Assembly: GCF_004339545.1 (NCBI RefSeq)
Contig: NZ_SMGD01000011.1
Span: 496,001 to 560,000 of the forward strand
Direction: 5' to 3'
DNA from: Celerinatantimonas diazotrophica
Lineage (GTDB): Bacteria > Pseudomonadota > Gammaproteobacteria > Enterobacterales > Celerinatantimonadaceae
Length of the DNA stretch: 64,000 bases
Both the position numbers and the translations under genes were made by a program. Under the pieces are notes generated by a model, which ran no database searches, was not told where the DNA came from, and worked only from the letters and a program-made list of their open reading frames with translations. Shown here in pieces: positions 52,217 to 62,341 of this stretch. Each line of letters opens with the position of its first letter. The first letter of the stretch is position 1.

Positions 52217-53212
52217 TTAGATACTTTGCCCAAAGTGTAACTTATATCCTAAATCAACTACCGACTCATGGCTGGTCTGTCCAGCAAGCCGCGCCAGCAT
52301 CTGGCGTGCGGCGATTCGTCCGATCGCTTCTCTGGGAGTGATAACCGAGGCTAACTGAGGACACATGACCTGCCCCATATCATGGCCATGAAAACCGGCG
52401 ACCGCAATTTGACCGGGAATGTCGAGCCCCCGTTTCTGGCACTCAAATATAGCCCCAATCGCAAGGTCATCATTCGTACAAAAAATACCATCACACTGAG
52501 GATAACGCCTCAGACACTCATCGAGTAACTGTCCCCCCAATGAAAAGGAAGATGCTTTTTCTGTCGTCACAGAATAGTGTGTTAAACCAGCATCCACCAT
52601 CGCTTGTTCATAGCCATGTTGCTTTAACGAAGTACGTGCATCCATGCGAGCGCCCAAGTAAACCACATGTTGATAGCCACGTTGAATCATTGCTTGAGTC
52701 ATCGTATAGGCTGCCATATGGTTATTAAAACCAACGACAGGATATTGACCGGGAACATCGATATCCATCATTTCGATCACTGGAATACCAGCACTTTGCA
52801 AAATTTTATTAACGCGCGGTGTATGACGGCGATCGGATAAAAGCAAACCATCGATATTATAAGAAAGGAGTGACTCTATCCGTTTTTCTTCTATTTCTTC
52901 ACTATAGCCATAGTGCGCCAGCATGGTCTGATAACCGGCGGCTTCTGTTTGAGACTCCAGTCCACGCAGAACCTGGGCAAAAACTTGGTTAGTCAGCGAC
53001 GGTAACAACACTCCTATCGCATAACTCTTTGAGTTCGCTAAAATCTCAGGAGCCCGACTCGGCACAAATCCGAGTTCGTCAATCGCATGCTGTATCTTGC
53101 TCCCTGTCGCTAGAGCAACATTCTCTGGCTGTCGAAGATAACGGCTGACAGTCATTTTAGTGACACCCACCTGATTTGCCACATCCAATAACGTAGGTCT
53201 TTTATTTTTCAT
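52217..53212 (-). CDS. idnR: GntR/IdnR-type LacI-family regulator
   Basis: 331 residues: N-terminal HTH (LLDVANQVGVTKMTVSRYLR) and an effector domain of the GntR(E. coli)/IdnR subgroup (FVPSRAPEILANSKSYAIGV, LTNQVFAQVLRGLESQTEAA, FGQSI end). It is the last gene of the idn cluster, 92 nt after the permease gene, and most likely binds the GTTACC palindromes ahead of idnK and idnD with idonate or gluconate derivatives as effector. Confidence 0.85.
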   Translation of the reverse strand: MKNKRPTLLDVANQVGVTKMTVSRYLRQPENVALATGSKIQHAIDELGFVPSRAPEILANSKSYAIGVLLPSLTNQVFAQVLRGLESQTEAAGYQTMLAHYGYSEEIEEKRIESLLSYNIDGLLLSDRRHTPRVNKILQSAGIPVIEMMDIDVPGQYPVVGFNNHMAAYTMTQAMIQRGYQHVVYLGARMDARTSLKQHGYEQAMVDAGLTHYSVTTEKASSFSLGGQLLDECLRRYPQCDGIFCTNDDLAIGAIFECQKRGLDIPGQIAVAGFHGHDMGQVMCPQLASVITPREAIGRIAARQMLARLAGQTSHESVVDLGYKLHFGQSI

Positions 53213-53304
53213 GATTATTCTCAGATACGATATTGATCAATCAGCATCAAATGCGAAAAAGCAGTGAGGAAGATAAGCGCCCCGAACTCGGGACGCCCAT
53301 AGGT

Positions 53305-54624
53305 TTAGTGCACTATCGCGTTGAGAGACAAAACCCCAATCAGCCCCATGACTGAGATAATCGTTTCTAAGACCGTCCAAGTTTTCAGTGTTTCGGTCAC
53401 CGTCAGATTAAAATACCCTTTAAATAACCAAAAGCCGGGATCATTCACATGCGATGCGATCACACTCCCAGCACCAGTTGCTAAAACCATTAAGGCCGGA
53501 TCGGCATGACTGGCGGCAGCCAATGGCAGCACAATCCCTGCAGCGGTAAGCGAAGCGACCGTTGCCGAGCCCAAAGCGACGCGCAACATTGCCGCAACTA
53601 ACCAGCACATTAACAGCGGGGATATAGATGAGCCATGCATTAAATGGGCAATATAATTGCTAACTCCAGAATCAACCAGCACCTGTTTAAAGGCCCCACC
53701 ACCGGCGATAATAAACACGATCATAGCGATCGAGGCGATCGAGTTCTCCAGAGATTTCATCACCGTGGACAGATCACGACCATTTTTTAAACCCAGTTTA
53801 AAAATGCCAAGAATAACGGCGATAAAAAGTGCCACTGATGCGTTCCCAATAAACGTCAGGACCTCACGAACTATATTCCCATCCGGCAGCGTAAATTTAG
53901 TAATGGTACCAATTGCCATGAGAATGACCGGCAACGTTGCCACAAAAATACTTTCAGAAAATTTTGGCATTTCTGAATCTTTAAACATATGAGGGTTACA
54001 TAAATCCTGCGGTGGCTCTTTGTCCATATGACGGACAAATCGCGTAAAAATTGGACCTGCAACAATTACGGTTGGGATGAGAATAATCGTCCCGTAAAAT
54101 AAGACGACCCCTAAATTAGCACTGAAGATCTGCGCAATTGCGGTCGGAGCTGGATGCGGAGGTAAAAAACAGTGCGTCACAGACAAAGCGACAACCATTG
54201 GAATCCCGACATACATCAGCGACAAATCAGACGCTAAGACAATGGTATAAACTAGCGGCAGTAAGAGGACGAACCCAACTTCAAAGAACATAGCCAGCCC
54301 AACCACAATCCCGGTGAGCAGCATAGCCAACTGGATTCGCTTTTTACCCAACCGCTTCATTAACGTCATGGCGATTCGTTGCGCTGCGCCGCTGTCAGAA
54401 ATAATCTTCCCCAGCATGGCGCCAAATCCTAAAATTAAGGCTAGTCCGCCTAGCGTTCCGCCAATCCCTTTTTCAATCGAGTGGATGACCGTCAATGGAT
54501 GCATTCCCTCCATCACCCCAACCACGGCAGCAACAAAGATTAATGAAACAAATCCATTCATTTTGAATTTGATCATTAATACAAGCAATATTGCCACTCC
54601 CAAAGCAATAATTATAATAGGCAT
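53305..54624 (-). CDS. idnT: L-idonate/gluconate permease (GntP family)
   Basis: 439 residues, the same length as E. coli IdnT, with about 12 membrane helices. GntP family signatures: GGTLGGLALILGFGAMLGKI, HCFLPPHPAPTAIAQIF and GSVIASHVNDPGFWLFKGYF. It imports idonate, 5-ketogluconate or gluconate by proton symport. Positioned between idnO and idnR as in the E. coli GntII cluster. Confidence 0.92.
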   Translation of the reverse strand: MPIIIIALGVAILLVLMIKFKMNGFVSLIFVAAVVGVMEGMHPLTVIHSIEKGIGGTLGGLALILGFGAMLGKIISDSGAAQRIAMTLMKRLGKKRIQLAMLLTGIVVGLAMFFEVGFVLLLPLVYTIVLASDLSLMYVGIPMVVALSVTHCFLPPHPAPTAIAQIFSANLGVVLFYGTIILIPTVIVAGPIFTRFVRHMDKEPPQDLCNPHMFKDSEMPKFSESIFVATLPVILMAIGTITKFTLPDGNIVREVLTFIGNASVALFIAVILGIFKLGLKNGRDLSTVMKSLENSIASIAMIVFIIAGGGAFKQVLVDSGVSNYIAHLMHGSSISPLLMCWLVAAMLRVALGSATVASLTAAGIVLPLAAASHADPALMVLATGAGSVIASHVNDPGFWLFKGYFNLTVTETLKTWTVLETIISVMGLIGVLSLNAIVH

Positions 54625-54709
54625 GATTCTTCTATCCTTTTTTAAGTGTAGGGTACCGATGACAGCCTATTTAAAGCTGCCATAAACGATTACTTTTTTT
54701 ATTATTTAA

Positions 54710-55474
54710 TTAAACTGCAGCGAGCATTCCACCATCGACAAATAATAAATGCCCATTTACAAAATTGGATGCTTCAGAGGCTAAAAATATAGCAGCACCA
54801 ATTAATTCTTGTGGATCACCCCAACGATGCGCGGGTGTTCTATTTTCTAACCACGTGGTAAATTCTTTATCATCTACTAATTTCTGAGTCATTTCTGTTT
54901 TAAAATAACCAGGAGCAATCCCATTGACCTGAATATTATAGCGAGCCAGCTCAACACACATTCCTCGAGTCATCATTTTTACTGCCCCTTTCGAAGCTGC
55001 ATATGGCGTAATCGTATCTCGGCCAAGTTCACTCTGCATCGAACAGATATTAATGATTTTACCCGATTGTCGGTTCATCATATGAGCCGCTACTTTCTTA
55101 GAAACAAGGAATACCCCAGTTTGATTAACTGCAATTACATCATTCCAATCTTGTTCTGGGAACTCAATAAATGGATGACGCCGTTGGATCCCTGCATTAT
55201 TAATGAGTACATCTATGTGACCCAAGTCATTAATCAGTTGGTCGATTGCCGAATCCACCTGTTCGCTTTGGGTAACATCAAATACACTCGCACAACAATC
55301 AATATCCATATTTTGCAATTTTTCGACAGCTGTTAGAACTTTCTCTTCACGGCTCCCATTAATAATTATTTTAGCGCCATTAGCACCTAACTCTTGCGCT
55401 AAAAGATAACCAATCCCCTGCGATGACCCTGTAATTAATATATTTTTACCTTGTATCGAAAATAAATCGTTCAT
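54710..55474 (-). CDS. idnO: Gluconate 5-dehydrogenase (5-keto-D-gluconate reductase)
   Basis: 254 residues from the second ATG (55474; the first ATG at 55483 sits too close to AAGG), equal in length to E. coli IdnO. Short-chain dehydrogenase: Rossmann ITGSSQGIGYLLAQELG, NNAG, catalytic Ser in ICSMQSELG and Y-x3-K in PYAASKGAVK. It reduces 5-ketogluconate to D-gluconate. It starts 15 nt after idnD. Confidence 0.93.
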   Translation of the reverse strand: MNDLFSIQGKNILITGSSQGIGYLLAQELGANGAKIIINGSREEKVLTAVEKLQNMDIDCCASVFDVTQSEQVDSAIDQLINDLGHIDVLINNAGIQRRHPFIEFPEQDWNDVIAVNQTGVFLVSKKVAAHMMNRQSGKIINICSMQSELGRDTITPYAASKGAVKMMTRGMCVELARYNIQVNGIAPGYFKTEMTQKLVDDKEFTTWLENRTPAHRWGDPQELIGAAIFLASEASNFVNGHLLFVDGGMLAAV

Positions 55475-55489
55475 AGCGATCATCCTTAA

Positions 55490-56521
55490 TTAAAATACGA
55501 GTTGCACTTTTGAAGCTATATTTTTATCTGCAGCGGTTTTAATCGCTTTTTCTAAATCATGAAAATCAAATTCATGGCTCAATAAAGGCTCTGGATTAAT
55601 CGCTCCGTCGCTGAGGAGCTGAACCGCCTCATCAAACTCTTCAACAAAACGAAATGTACCGACCAAATGGATCTCTTTGGCAATGGCTCCCATCATAGAA
55701 AAGCCATTGAGTTCTCGCCCCATGCCGACTTGAACAACCGTCCCTCGCGCTTTGGTCACTTGAATACAGGTATCAAGCGATGGTTGGGCGCCGGAGACTT
55801 CAAAAGAGATATCAAAAAAACCTTTATCCGCGGCAAACTCATCAATACTTTGCTTACTGATGTTAACCAAGTTATCTGCCCCCATTAACTGCGCAATCTG
55901 CAGACAATTCTCACTCATATCAAAGGCATAAATCTGCTTAGCACCTTTGAGCTTAAGAGCAGCGACGAGCAGGCTTCCAATCGGCCCAACCCCAGAAACC
56001 AAGACTGTTTTACCACTTACATCACCGGCCTGATTGACAGCATGTAGCCCAACTGCAAAAGGTTCTGCAAATACCACCATCTTTTCGTCGGCGCTTTCGT
56101 CATAGGGTTTACACTGAAATGTTTCCACCAAACGGTGCGTTGTAAATCCACCATCAATGTGAGGACGATACATGGCACTGCCAAAGAATTTCATATCGAT
56201 GCACTGGTTACTCATTCCAGATTGACAATACGCACATGTTCCGCAAGGTTTGGATGGATTAATCGCAATCTTTTGCCCAGGACGAAGTTCCGGGTTATCC
56301 GATTTAACAATTTCGCCAACCACTTCATGGCCGAGGATCATGGGATTCGTAATTGGATTATTGCCTACTTTGCCGTCCAGATAATAGTGAATATCGGAGC
56401 CACAAATACCACCGCGCGTTATTTTTACCAGCGTACCTTGATCTTCATAAGTAATCACTTTGTGGGCAACTGCCACATCTTTTTTGCCATTGACTAAACA
56501 GGCTTCAGTCTCGATTTTCAT
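55490..56521 (-). CDS. idnD: L-idonate 5-dehydrogenase
   Basis: 343 residues, equal to E. coli IdnD. A zinc-dependent medium-chain dehydrogenase with catalytic-zinc motif GGICGSDIHYY and GHEVVGE, four structural-zinc Cys in CGTCAYCQSGMSNQC, the residue stretch FFGSAMYRPHIDGGFT and NAD fold VSGVGPIGSLLVAALKL. It oxidises L-idonate to 5-ketogluconate, the first step of the pathway. First gene of the idnD-O-T-R unit, controlled by a GTTACC double palindrome 26 nt upstream. Confidence 0.95.
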   Translation of the reverse strand: MKIETEACLVNGKKDVAVAHKVITYEDQGTLVKITRGGICGSDIHYYLDGKVGNNPITNPMILGHEVVGEIVKSDNPELRPGQKIAINPSKPCGTCAYCQSGMSNQCIDMKFFGSAMYRPHIDGGFTTHRLVETFQCKPYDESADEKMVVFAEPFAVGLHAVNQAGDVSGKTVLVSGVGPIGSLLVAALKLKGAKQIYAFDMSENCLQIAQLMGADNLVNISKQSIDEFAADKGFFDISFEVSGAQPSLDTCIQVTKARGTVVQVGMGRELNGFSMMGAIAKEIHLVGTFRFVEEFDEAVQLLSDGAINPEPLLSHEFDFHDLEKAIKTAADKNIASKVQLVF

Positions 56522-56547
56522 GATCTATCCTCATCGTTTTACACTAG

Positions 56548-56576
56548 AGTTACCGATAACATGTTATTGGTAACTT
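56548..56576 (-). promoter_or_regulatory. IdnR/GntR operator ahead of idnD
   Basis: AGTTACCGATAAC-atg-TTATTGGTAACTT forms a 28-29 bp near-perfect dyad composed of two GTTAnnGGTAAC-type sites. Same half-site as at 51391. Confidence 0.8.
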
Positions 56577-57554
56577 ATGGTTAATCAAATATCTTTTCTA
56601 AGGAAATATTAAAAATGAGAGGCAGTTCAAATCTAGACAACAATGATGTTCTTCATTAATAGTGCTGTATTTTTATTTAAAATCAGTAATATGGCCTAAC
56701 AAATAGAAACAAAACAGTTGACTAACTGATTATTAGCACTTTTATTTTGAATTAAATATGACATCGACCAGATAAAAACGGCTGTTTAACAGTGATAGAT
56801 TGGTGCTAATTAACCATTATAAAATGGTTAGCATCAATAAAAGTTATCGATTTCCTTGAATAAAAAGGGCTAGAATGCGCACTCCTGCGTTAACTTTCTT
56901 GCAAATAATTCCATAAAAAATCCTGTTCTGTATTGGTCAGCGAATCTGAAGGGAAAATCACAAATAACCCTATTTTTTATTGGTCTATTTCTTTCATCCA
57001 ACTGAATTAAAAATTCAATTTCATACCTCGATTCAAAATAATTTGGCATCTTTTATACTTGTTCTATCATGACCTTCTTGAACTGATTCATTGGCTTGTC
57101 GATACTGTTTTAAAGTTTTATGCCTACCTTCATCCGTTTTTACAAAAACCGTCATTGGTAAGCGGCAGGTAGCAAAATTATGCAAGATGTTCACAATTTT
57201 TATCACGTCACTCATACACAAACGCGAAGGTTTATTATGTGGCTCATATCAGAAGAGATGCGATATCATTTAGATCTCCCCCGTGATTGAATGTCATCTC
57301 TGCCATGCTTTGTGGTCAAAATAAATGGATTGATCTATCGGAAGATAAAGGAAGCTATAAGACTTCATATGATGCATGTACAGGCCACATTACCTTAGAG
57401 TGAGCAACGCAAGCTTCCAGAAAACATTGACCTATAGCGAACCCACCACATTGGGCCTTGGATGCCATTTTAAAAGAAGACGAACAACCGATACATGCGG
57501 ATAATCGGCGTTGCATAAGACTGCTTTGACAATCACTCTGAAGTAGCGATAAAA
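56577..57554. other. Large intergenic region, no confident gene
   Basis: About 980 bp upstream of idnD. Overlapping short open frames at 57033-57273 on both strands lack ribosome binding sites. Probably promoter sequence plus decayed DNA. Confidence 0.35.
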
Positions 57555-57581
57555 AAACCCAACACTTTAGCGGTTGGGTTT
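57555..57581 (-). terminator. Terminator of the second MCP gene
   Basis: AAACCCAAC and GTTGGGTTT flank a 9-nt loop, and on the minus strand the stem is followed by TTTT, 22 nt after the MCP stop codon. It may work in both directions. Confidence 0.85.
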
Positions 57582-57602
57582 TCGTGATGATTTAAACCGT
57601 TA

Positions 57603-59831
57603 TCACACTTTAAAGGTTTGAATCAACGCCCGTAATTTTTCTGAGCTTTGGGCGATATCATGGACCGATTTCTCAATTTCCGACATCGACTCTTCGGTCT
57701 GTGTAATAGAGCTATTTAATGTTTCAACATTCATACTAATTTCAGTCGCCACATTATTTTGCTCTTCTGAGGCACTTGCGATGCTGTCATTCATCCGGTT
57801 CACTTCATCAAGCGAGGCAGCAGCGGCTTTGAGTTTATCGGCGGTTGCTGCGGCTTGGTGACACATGGTTTCGGCACGCTCGACGCTGGTATGCATCTGT
57901 TTTTGCGTATTAGCCGCTTCGTTGGTCAATGATTGGATGATCTGAGTAATCTGTTCCGTTTCTTTTTGGGTGTTTTTCGCTAACGCACGCACTTCGTCAG
58001 CAACGACTGAGAAACCACGCCCATGTTCTCCGGCTCGGGCCGCTTCAATCGCAGCATTTAATGCAAGCAAATTAGTCTGATCGGCAATCTTCTGAATACT
58101 AGACAGTACACTCGAAATATCAGCCACTCGTTGGGTCAACTGATCGACCGTTTGCGCACTGACTTTGAACTCATCGGCCACATGATGCAGTTCATCGGAC
58201 GAGCGGACCACCTCTTCCGTGCTCTGTTCAATTTGCCCTTGGGAATTAGCAGAAGCATCGACTGCGGTCTGAATATTATTGCCAACTTCACGAAAACTTT
58301 CGGTCATCTCATAGACAGCCGTGGCTACTTGCGAAGTCTGTTGCACCTGTTCATGTAATACCTGATTAGTCTGCACGGCCACACTCGATAAGCGCTGGGC
58401 AATCGCATGTTGTTCACTAGCCCCTTCACTAATATTGCCAACCAACTGTTTAAGATTATGTGTCATGGTATGCATTGCCCCGGCAACACTATTAGGCGAA
58501 GACACCGGAATATCAACGTTCAGATTACCGTCAGCAATTGCCTTCACAATCCGCTGCATCTGCACTGGTTCACCACCCAATGGTTTGAGCGCCATTTTAG
58601 TAAACCAGATCGCAATCAACACTACGATCACAATAGCGCCAGCTATCAGACAAACAGCCACCTCAATCAGATGATATTCTGTTGCGAGTGCCTCATCGGC
58701 ATCAATTTTGACCAAAATAGCCCAGTTTAATCCATCAAATTTCACCGGAGCATATGCTGTTAACGCGTCTTGGCCCAAGTAGTCCGGTAATATTGCCAGC
58801 CCAGTCTGCCCGGCTAAAGCTCGATCTGATGCTTCACTGGTGATTTTGGTGGTTTGCGGGTGTAAAAAGGATTGCAATACCGAATATTTACGAGGATCAC
58901 GATACGAGTCAGTACGTAATAAATGATCATCCCCAATGATCAGTGTTTCTCCAGAGCGACCCAATCCGTTACGCTCTGCCATAAGGCTATTAAGTTTATC
59001 AAGCGGAAACTGCGCGGCGATTACCCCAATATGCTTACCATTGTTATCAAATACTGGAGCTGCAATAAATCCAGCAGGCCCATCATAAGAAGGGCGATAG
59101 ATCTTAAAGTCTGAGATCACAACCTGTCCTTGGCTGGCTTTATCCGCTTTGCGAAACGCCGCCGCAAGATTGGTATCTTTGTATGGACCATGTTCTAACG
59201 ACGTGGCAAAGTCGACCTCTTTATAGACGCTATAAAGAACCTCGCCTTCCCGATTGATAAGGAAAATATCATAGAAGCCATACTCTTTTTGTACATCCCG
59301 AAGAAACCCATGAAGCCTTTTATGATGCTGGTCATAATCGTCATTCACCTTGGATTGATGAAGTTTATCCTTACTACCGACTGGATGGGGGTTGGCCACC
59401 AGGAAGCGGTGTTGTAGCCAGACTTCTCGGTCATTCAGCTGCCCTACCATATTATCGACCCAAGCGCTGCTCACCAACGGCCGATTTTTCTGCAATCGTG
59501 GCAGAAATTCGCTCATATAAAAGTTTTTTAACTCTTGACGATAACGCGCAGCATCACTTGCAGAAACCTTGGCATTGCGAAAATCATGATCAAATTCTTG
59601 TAAGGACTCTCGTAGAGCAGGATCGCCTGCTAGCATGTCGACCTCACCGCGAAGTCGACCAAGATATTCTTTCAATGATGTGGATTTCATCTGGCGAATC
59701 GAATCAAGCTGGCTAAATACCTGCTGTTCGATACTGGTTGAGGCAATATATATAGAAACAGCGGAGACGATCATCATAGGAATCAGCCCTATTCCCGTCA
59801 GTAACAACAACATCTGTCGTTTAAACGTCAT
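57603..59831 (-). CDS. Methyl-accepting chemotaxis protein, large sensor
   Basis: 742 residues. N-terminal membrane segment ([20 protein letters not shown]), a long periplasmic sensor with an N-terminal helical part and a dCache-like part (about 40-375; [40 protein letters not shown]), second membrane segment ([20 protein letters not shown]), HAMP-like linker and signalling tip [20 protein letters not shown]. The sensor begins like proteins that carry a helical bundle plus Cache. Own terminator, no operon partner. Confidence 0.92.
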   Translation of the reverse strand: MTFKRQMLLLLTGIGLIPMMIVSAVSIYIASTSIEQQVFSQLDSIRQMKSTSLKEYLGRLRGEVDMLAGDPALRESLQEFDHDFRNAKVSASDAARYRQELKNFYMSEFLPRLQKNRPLVSSAWVDNMVGQLNDREVWLQHRFLVANPHPVGSKDKLHQSKVNDDYDQHHKRLHGFLRDVQKEYGFYDIFLINREGEVLYSVYKEVDFATSLEHGPYKDTNLAAAFRKADKASQGQVVISDFKIYRPSYDGPAGFIAAPVFDNNGKHIGVIAAQFPLDKLNSLMAERNGLGRSGETLIIGDDHLLRTDSYRDPRKYSVLQSFLHPQTTKITSEASDRALAGQTGLAILPDYLGQDALTAYAPVKFDGLNWAILVKIDADEALATEYHLIEVAVCLIAGAIVIVVLIAIWFTKMALKPLGGEPVQMQRIVKAIADGNLNVDIPVSSPNSVAGAMHTMTHNLKQLVGNISEGASEQHAIAQRLSSVAVQTNQVLHEQVQQTSQVATAVYEMTESFREVGNNIQTAVDASANSQGQIEQSTEEVVRSSDELHHVADEFKVSAQTVDQLTQRVADISSVLSSIQKIADQTNLLALNAAIEAARAGEHGRGFSVVADEVRALAKNTQKETEQITQIIQSLTNEAANTQKQMHTSVERAETMCHQAAATADKLKAAAASLDEVNRMNDSIASASEEQNNVATEISMNVETLNSSITQTEESMSEIEKSVHDIAQSSEKLRALIQTFKV

Positions 59832-60344
59832 TCCATTAGCCCCCAGCTGATAGACACTATGTGTATTGGTGAATCCCCATCCTTTATGAATCTAAGTGTA
59901 GAAGTTAAAAATACAATTATAGTGATAATTTTCTGTTTAAGCAGATGCTATATTCGACTAGAAGGTAGCTTGTAATGCGTCTTACTTTAGCTAAACAAGC
60001 AGCGCAAACACGCTAACGCCTTGCTCAACACGATGCCACACCGCTTAGATGCGTGCAGCGAAGGCAACTTAACACGCTGAAATTTTCCACCTTTTTAAGT
60101 GGCCCAATTCTATCTTCAAGCAGGTTTAATGTTTACCCCAATAGGGAGCACAGCAGCCGTTGGGCAGATCTGTACACTTTGTTAAGAGCCACAGATCACA
60201 TCGAACGAAGCGTAAAGTTTGTCAATCCAGTCCCTATTCTCAACACTGTTTCATATCCTTGAACAGACTGTTGCAGCATCAATAGTGGTGGATCATCACA
60301 GATTTCATATCCTAAACAGACTGTTATTAAAAAAGGGAAAAGAG
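59832..60344. other. Upstream region of MCP and YciI genes with a short direct repeat
   Basis: 513 bp. TTTCATATCCTtgAACAGACTGTT (60249-60272) recurs as TTTCATATCCTAAACAGACTG (60303-60323), 54 bp apart, just ahead of the YciI-like gene: two candidate binding sites. The rest shows nothing recognisable. Confidence 0.5.
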
Positions 60345-60632
60345 ATGTTTATCGTTTCACTGACTTATTTATGTGATTTAGCCAAAGTTGACGCACATTT
60401 AGTGGCGCACCGCCAGTATTTAGATGATCTGTATGCTCAGGGGAAATTGCTGTTATCGGGTGGAAAAAAACCTCGTGATGGCGGAATTATTCTGGCACAT
60501 AATGTCACCCGAGAGGAGCTGAATGAGCTGCTCACTCAGGACCCTTTCTATCAACAGGGAGTCGCTCGCTATGAGGTCACTGAGTTTACCCCGCGGCAAA
60601 CAGCAGAAAACATGGCATTTTTAGTTAACTAA
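60345..60632 (+). CDS. YciI-like protein
   Basis: 95 residues from the ATG at 60345 (GGGAAAAGAG ahead); the open frame continues upstream but without homologous sequence. YCII-domain pattern MFIVSLTYLCDLAKVDAHLV, HRQYLDDLYAQGKLLLSG, NELLTQDPFYQQGVA. YciI-type proteins are small dimeric ferredoxin-like folds with a conserved His/Asp pair, mostly of unknown function. Monocistronic. Confidence 0.85.
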   Translation: MFIVSLTYLCDLAKVDAHLVAHRQYLDDLYAQGKLLLSGGKKPRDGGIILAHNVTREELNELLTQDPFYQQGVARYEVTEFTPRQTAENMAFLVN

Positions 60633-60717
60633 CTGCATTCTCCACTCAACTCTGGCCTGGCATAGCTCATGTTTGGGTCGGATGTTGATGCCGCTCTCAC
60701 ACCTCAATACACATCGG

Positions 60718-61602
60718 CTACGAGTTCACTTCGGCAAGAGAGAGGGTTTTAAGAAAATCGATAAACAGCTGTTCGCGTTTGGAGGGTTGCGGATTGATGT
60801 GCACCACATACATCGGCAGCGGGGACGGCATATAGTCTTCTAAAATGCTCGTCAGTTCACCACGGACCAACATCCGTTTAACGGTAAAATCAGGCAAATA
60901 GGCAATTCCCTGTCCGGCTAAGGCCAACTGGCTCAGCTGCAAACTACTATTGATGCGGGTCCGCCCAAATACCGGCACATCCACATTCTGTTGTTCGACA
61001 ACGTATCGCCAACTCCGAGAGCGATTATCAAAGTGGCATAAGCATGAGTGCATATTTAGCTCATCGGGGACCGAGGGTGTACCATGCTTTTGCAGATAAT
61101 TCGGGGATGCCACCGTCTGTTTTCGCCAGTATCCTATCAGGGTATAATAGAGCGCCGAATCGGGCAATGGCCCGCAATGTAAGGCTAAATCGTAGCCGTG
61201 ACTAAATAATTCCAAGCAGTGGTTGCCCGCAATAATATCTAAGGTGATCTCAGGATAATCACGATAGAACGACTCAAGCGCCGGAATAACATACAATTGG
61301 CTGATAGAGTGCGGGATCCCAACTTTTAAATGACCACTGATGGATTTGTTGTCATGGCGGCTCTGATGTAAACACTGCTCATATAAACTCACAATCTGAC
61401 CACAGCGCTGATAAAAAGATTCCCCCGCATCGGTTAAGGTCAATGACCGGGTGTTGCGTTTTAACAGTGAAGTTTTTAACTCAAATTCCAGTTTCGCAAT
61501 ATGTCGACTGACCATCGCCGGCGACATATCCAATTCATTAGCTGCGGCACGAAACCCGTTTTGATTCACCACCATACAAAACACTTTCATCGAATCGATC
61601 AT
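60718..61602 (-). CDS. LysR-family transcriptional regulator
   Basis: 294 residues. N-terminal winged HTH (FRAAANELDMSPAMVSRHIA, KLEFELKTSLLKRNTRSLTL) and a substrate-binding domain of the CrgA/DsdC-like branch (VGIPHSISQLYVIPALESFY). Convergent with the YciI-like gene, and no obvious divergent target exists within the window. Ligand unknown. Confidence 0.88.
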   Translation of the reverse strand: MIDSMKVFCMVVNQNGFRAAANELDMSPAMVSRHIAKLEFELKTSLLKRNTRSLTLTDAGESFYQRCGQIVSLYEQCLHQSRHDNKSISGHLKVGIPHSISQLYVIPALESFYRDYPEITLDIIAGNHCLELFSHGYDLALHCGPLPDSALYYTLIGYWRKQTVASPNYLQKHGTPSVPDELNMHSCLCHFDNRSRSWRYVVEQQNVDVPVFGRTRINSSLQLSQLALAGQGIAYLPDFTVKRMLVRGELTSILEDYMPSPLPMYVVHINPQPSKREQLFIDFLKTLSLAEVNS

Positions 61603-61887
61603 AGCACCGCATCTTTTATGGTTTAGGGGATAAAATCTTAAATGCTTTTAAATCTTCGTACAATCTTTTCGCTGGCATTGGCTATTCACGTTGCAGTCGC
61701 TCGCACGCATGCTCTGATGGCTGAACGAACACTTAAGATTGGGCGAAGAAGAGAAAATGAATATTCACTTTATCCGGGATTATCTCTATTTGATATTCTA
61801 TAAGTAATGAACCGACCCAGCGAATCAACCGAAACCGATGACCTGTGAGCAAGGTTTGAAAAACCGTCCGCGACTTTTCTGGCTCAC

Positions 61888-62166
61888 TTAAGTGCGATAC
61901 AACACCTTCACCACATGCCAACCAAATTTCGTTTTGACCAGGTGCGGGGTGAGAAGCTCACCATTAAAACAGACTTTATCAAAAGCAGGCACCATCTGGC
62001 CTCGACGAAACTCGCCTAAATCCCCGCCGCGTTTACCGGATGGGCAAGTTGAATATTTTTTAGCGAGCGTCTGAAACTTCGCCCCCTTTTTCAGCTGAGT
62101 CATAATATCTTCAGCCTGAGTCTTATGTTTAACCAAAATATGTAGTGCTGCTGCCGTTGAAGCCAT
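61888..62166 (-). CDS. ppiC: Peptidyl-prolyl cis-trans isomerase C (parvulin)
   Basis: 92 residues from the ATG at 62166, matching E. coli PpiC (93 aa); the frame runs upstream without similarity. One parvulin domain: [51 protein letters not shown] and [11 protein letters not shown]. Cytoplasmic folding catalyst with His/Cys active-site residues. Divergent from the PanE-like gene. Confidence 0.95.
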   Translation of the reverse strand: MASTAAALHILVKHKTQAEDIMTQLKKGAKFQTLAKKYSTCPSGKRGGDLGEFRRGQMVPAFDKVCFNGELLTPHLVKTKFGWHVVKVLYRT

Positions 62167-62341
62167 TGTGATTCTCTTAACTTGGTAATAGCCACCTATT
62201 GTATCCCAACCAACCTCAAGCTTCGAGTTACGCCGTGGGCATCTTTTCAACGTAATATGCCCAACTTGCCGGAATCATCAATAAAGGACAGAATGCTTTA
62301 TAGTGAACAAGAACAGTGCCCCACCACATAAGGAGAATAGA

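Noticed and set aside
57033-57273. Overlapping 60-62 codon open frames on both strands.
   Set aside because: Mutually antisense, no ribosome binding sites, no known family; likely chance frames.
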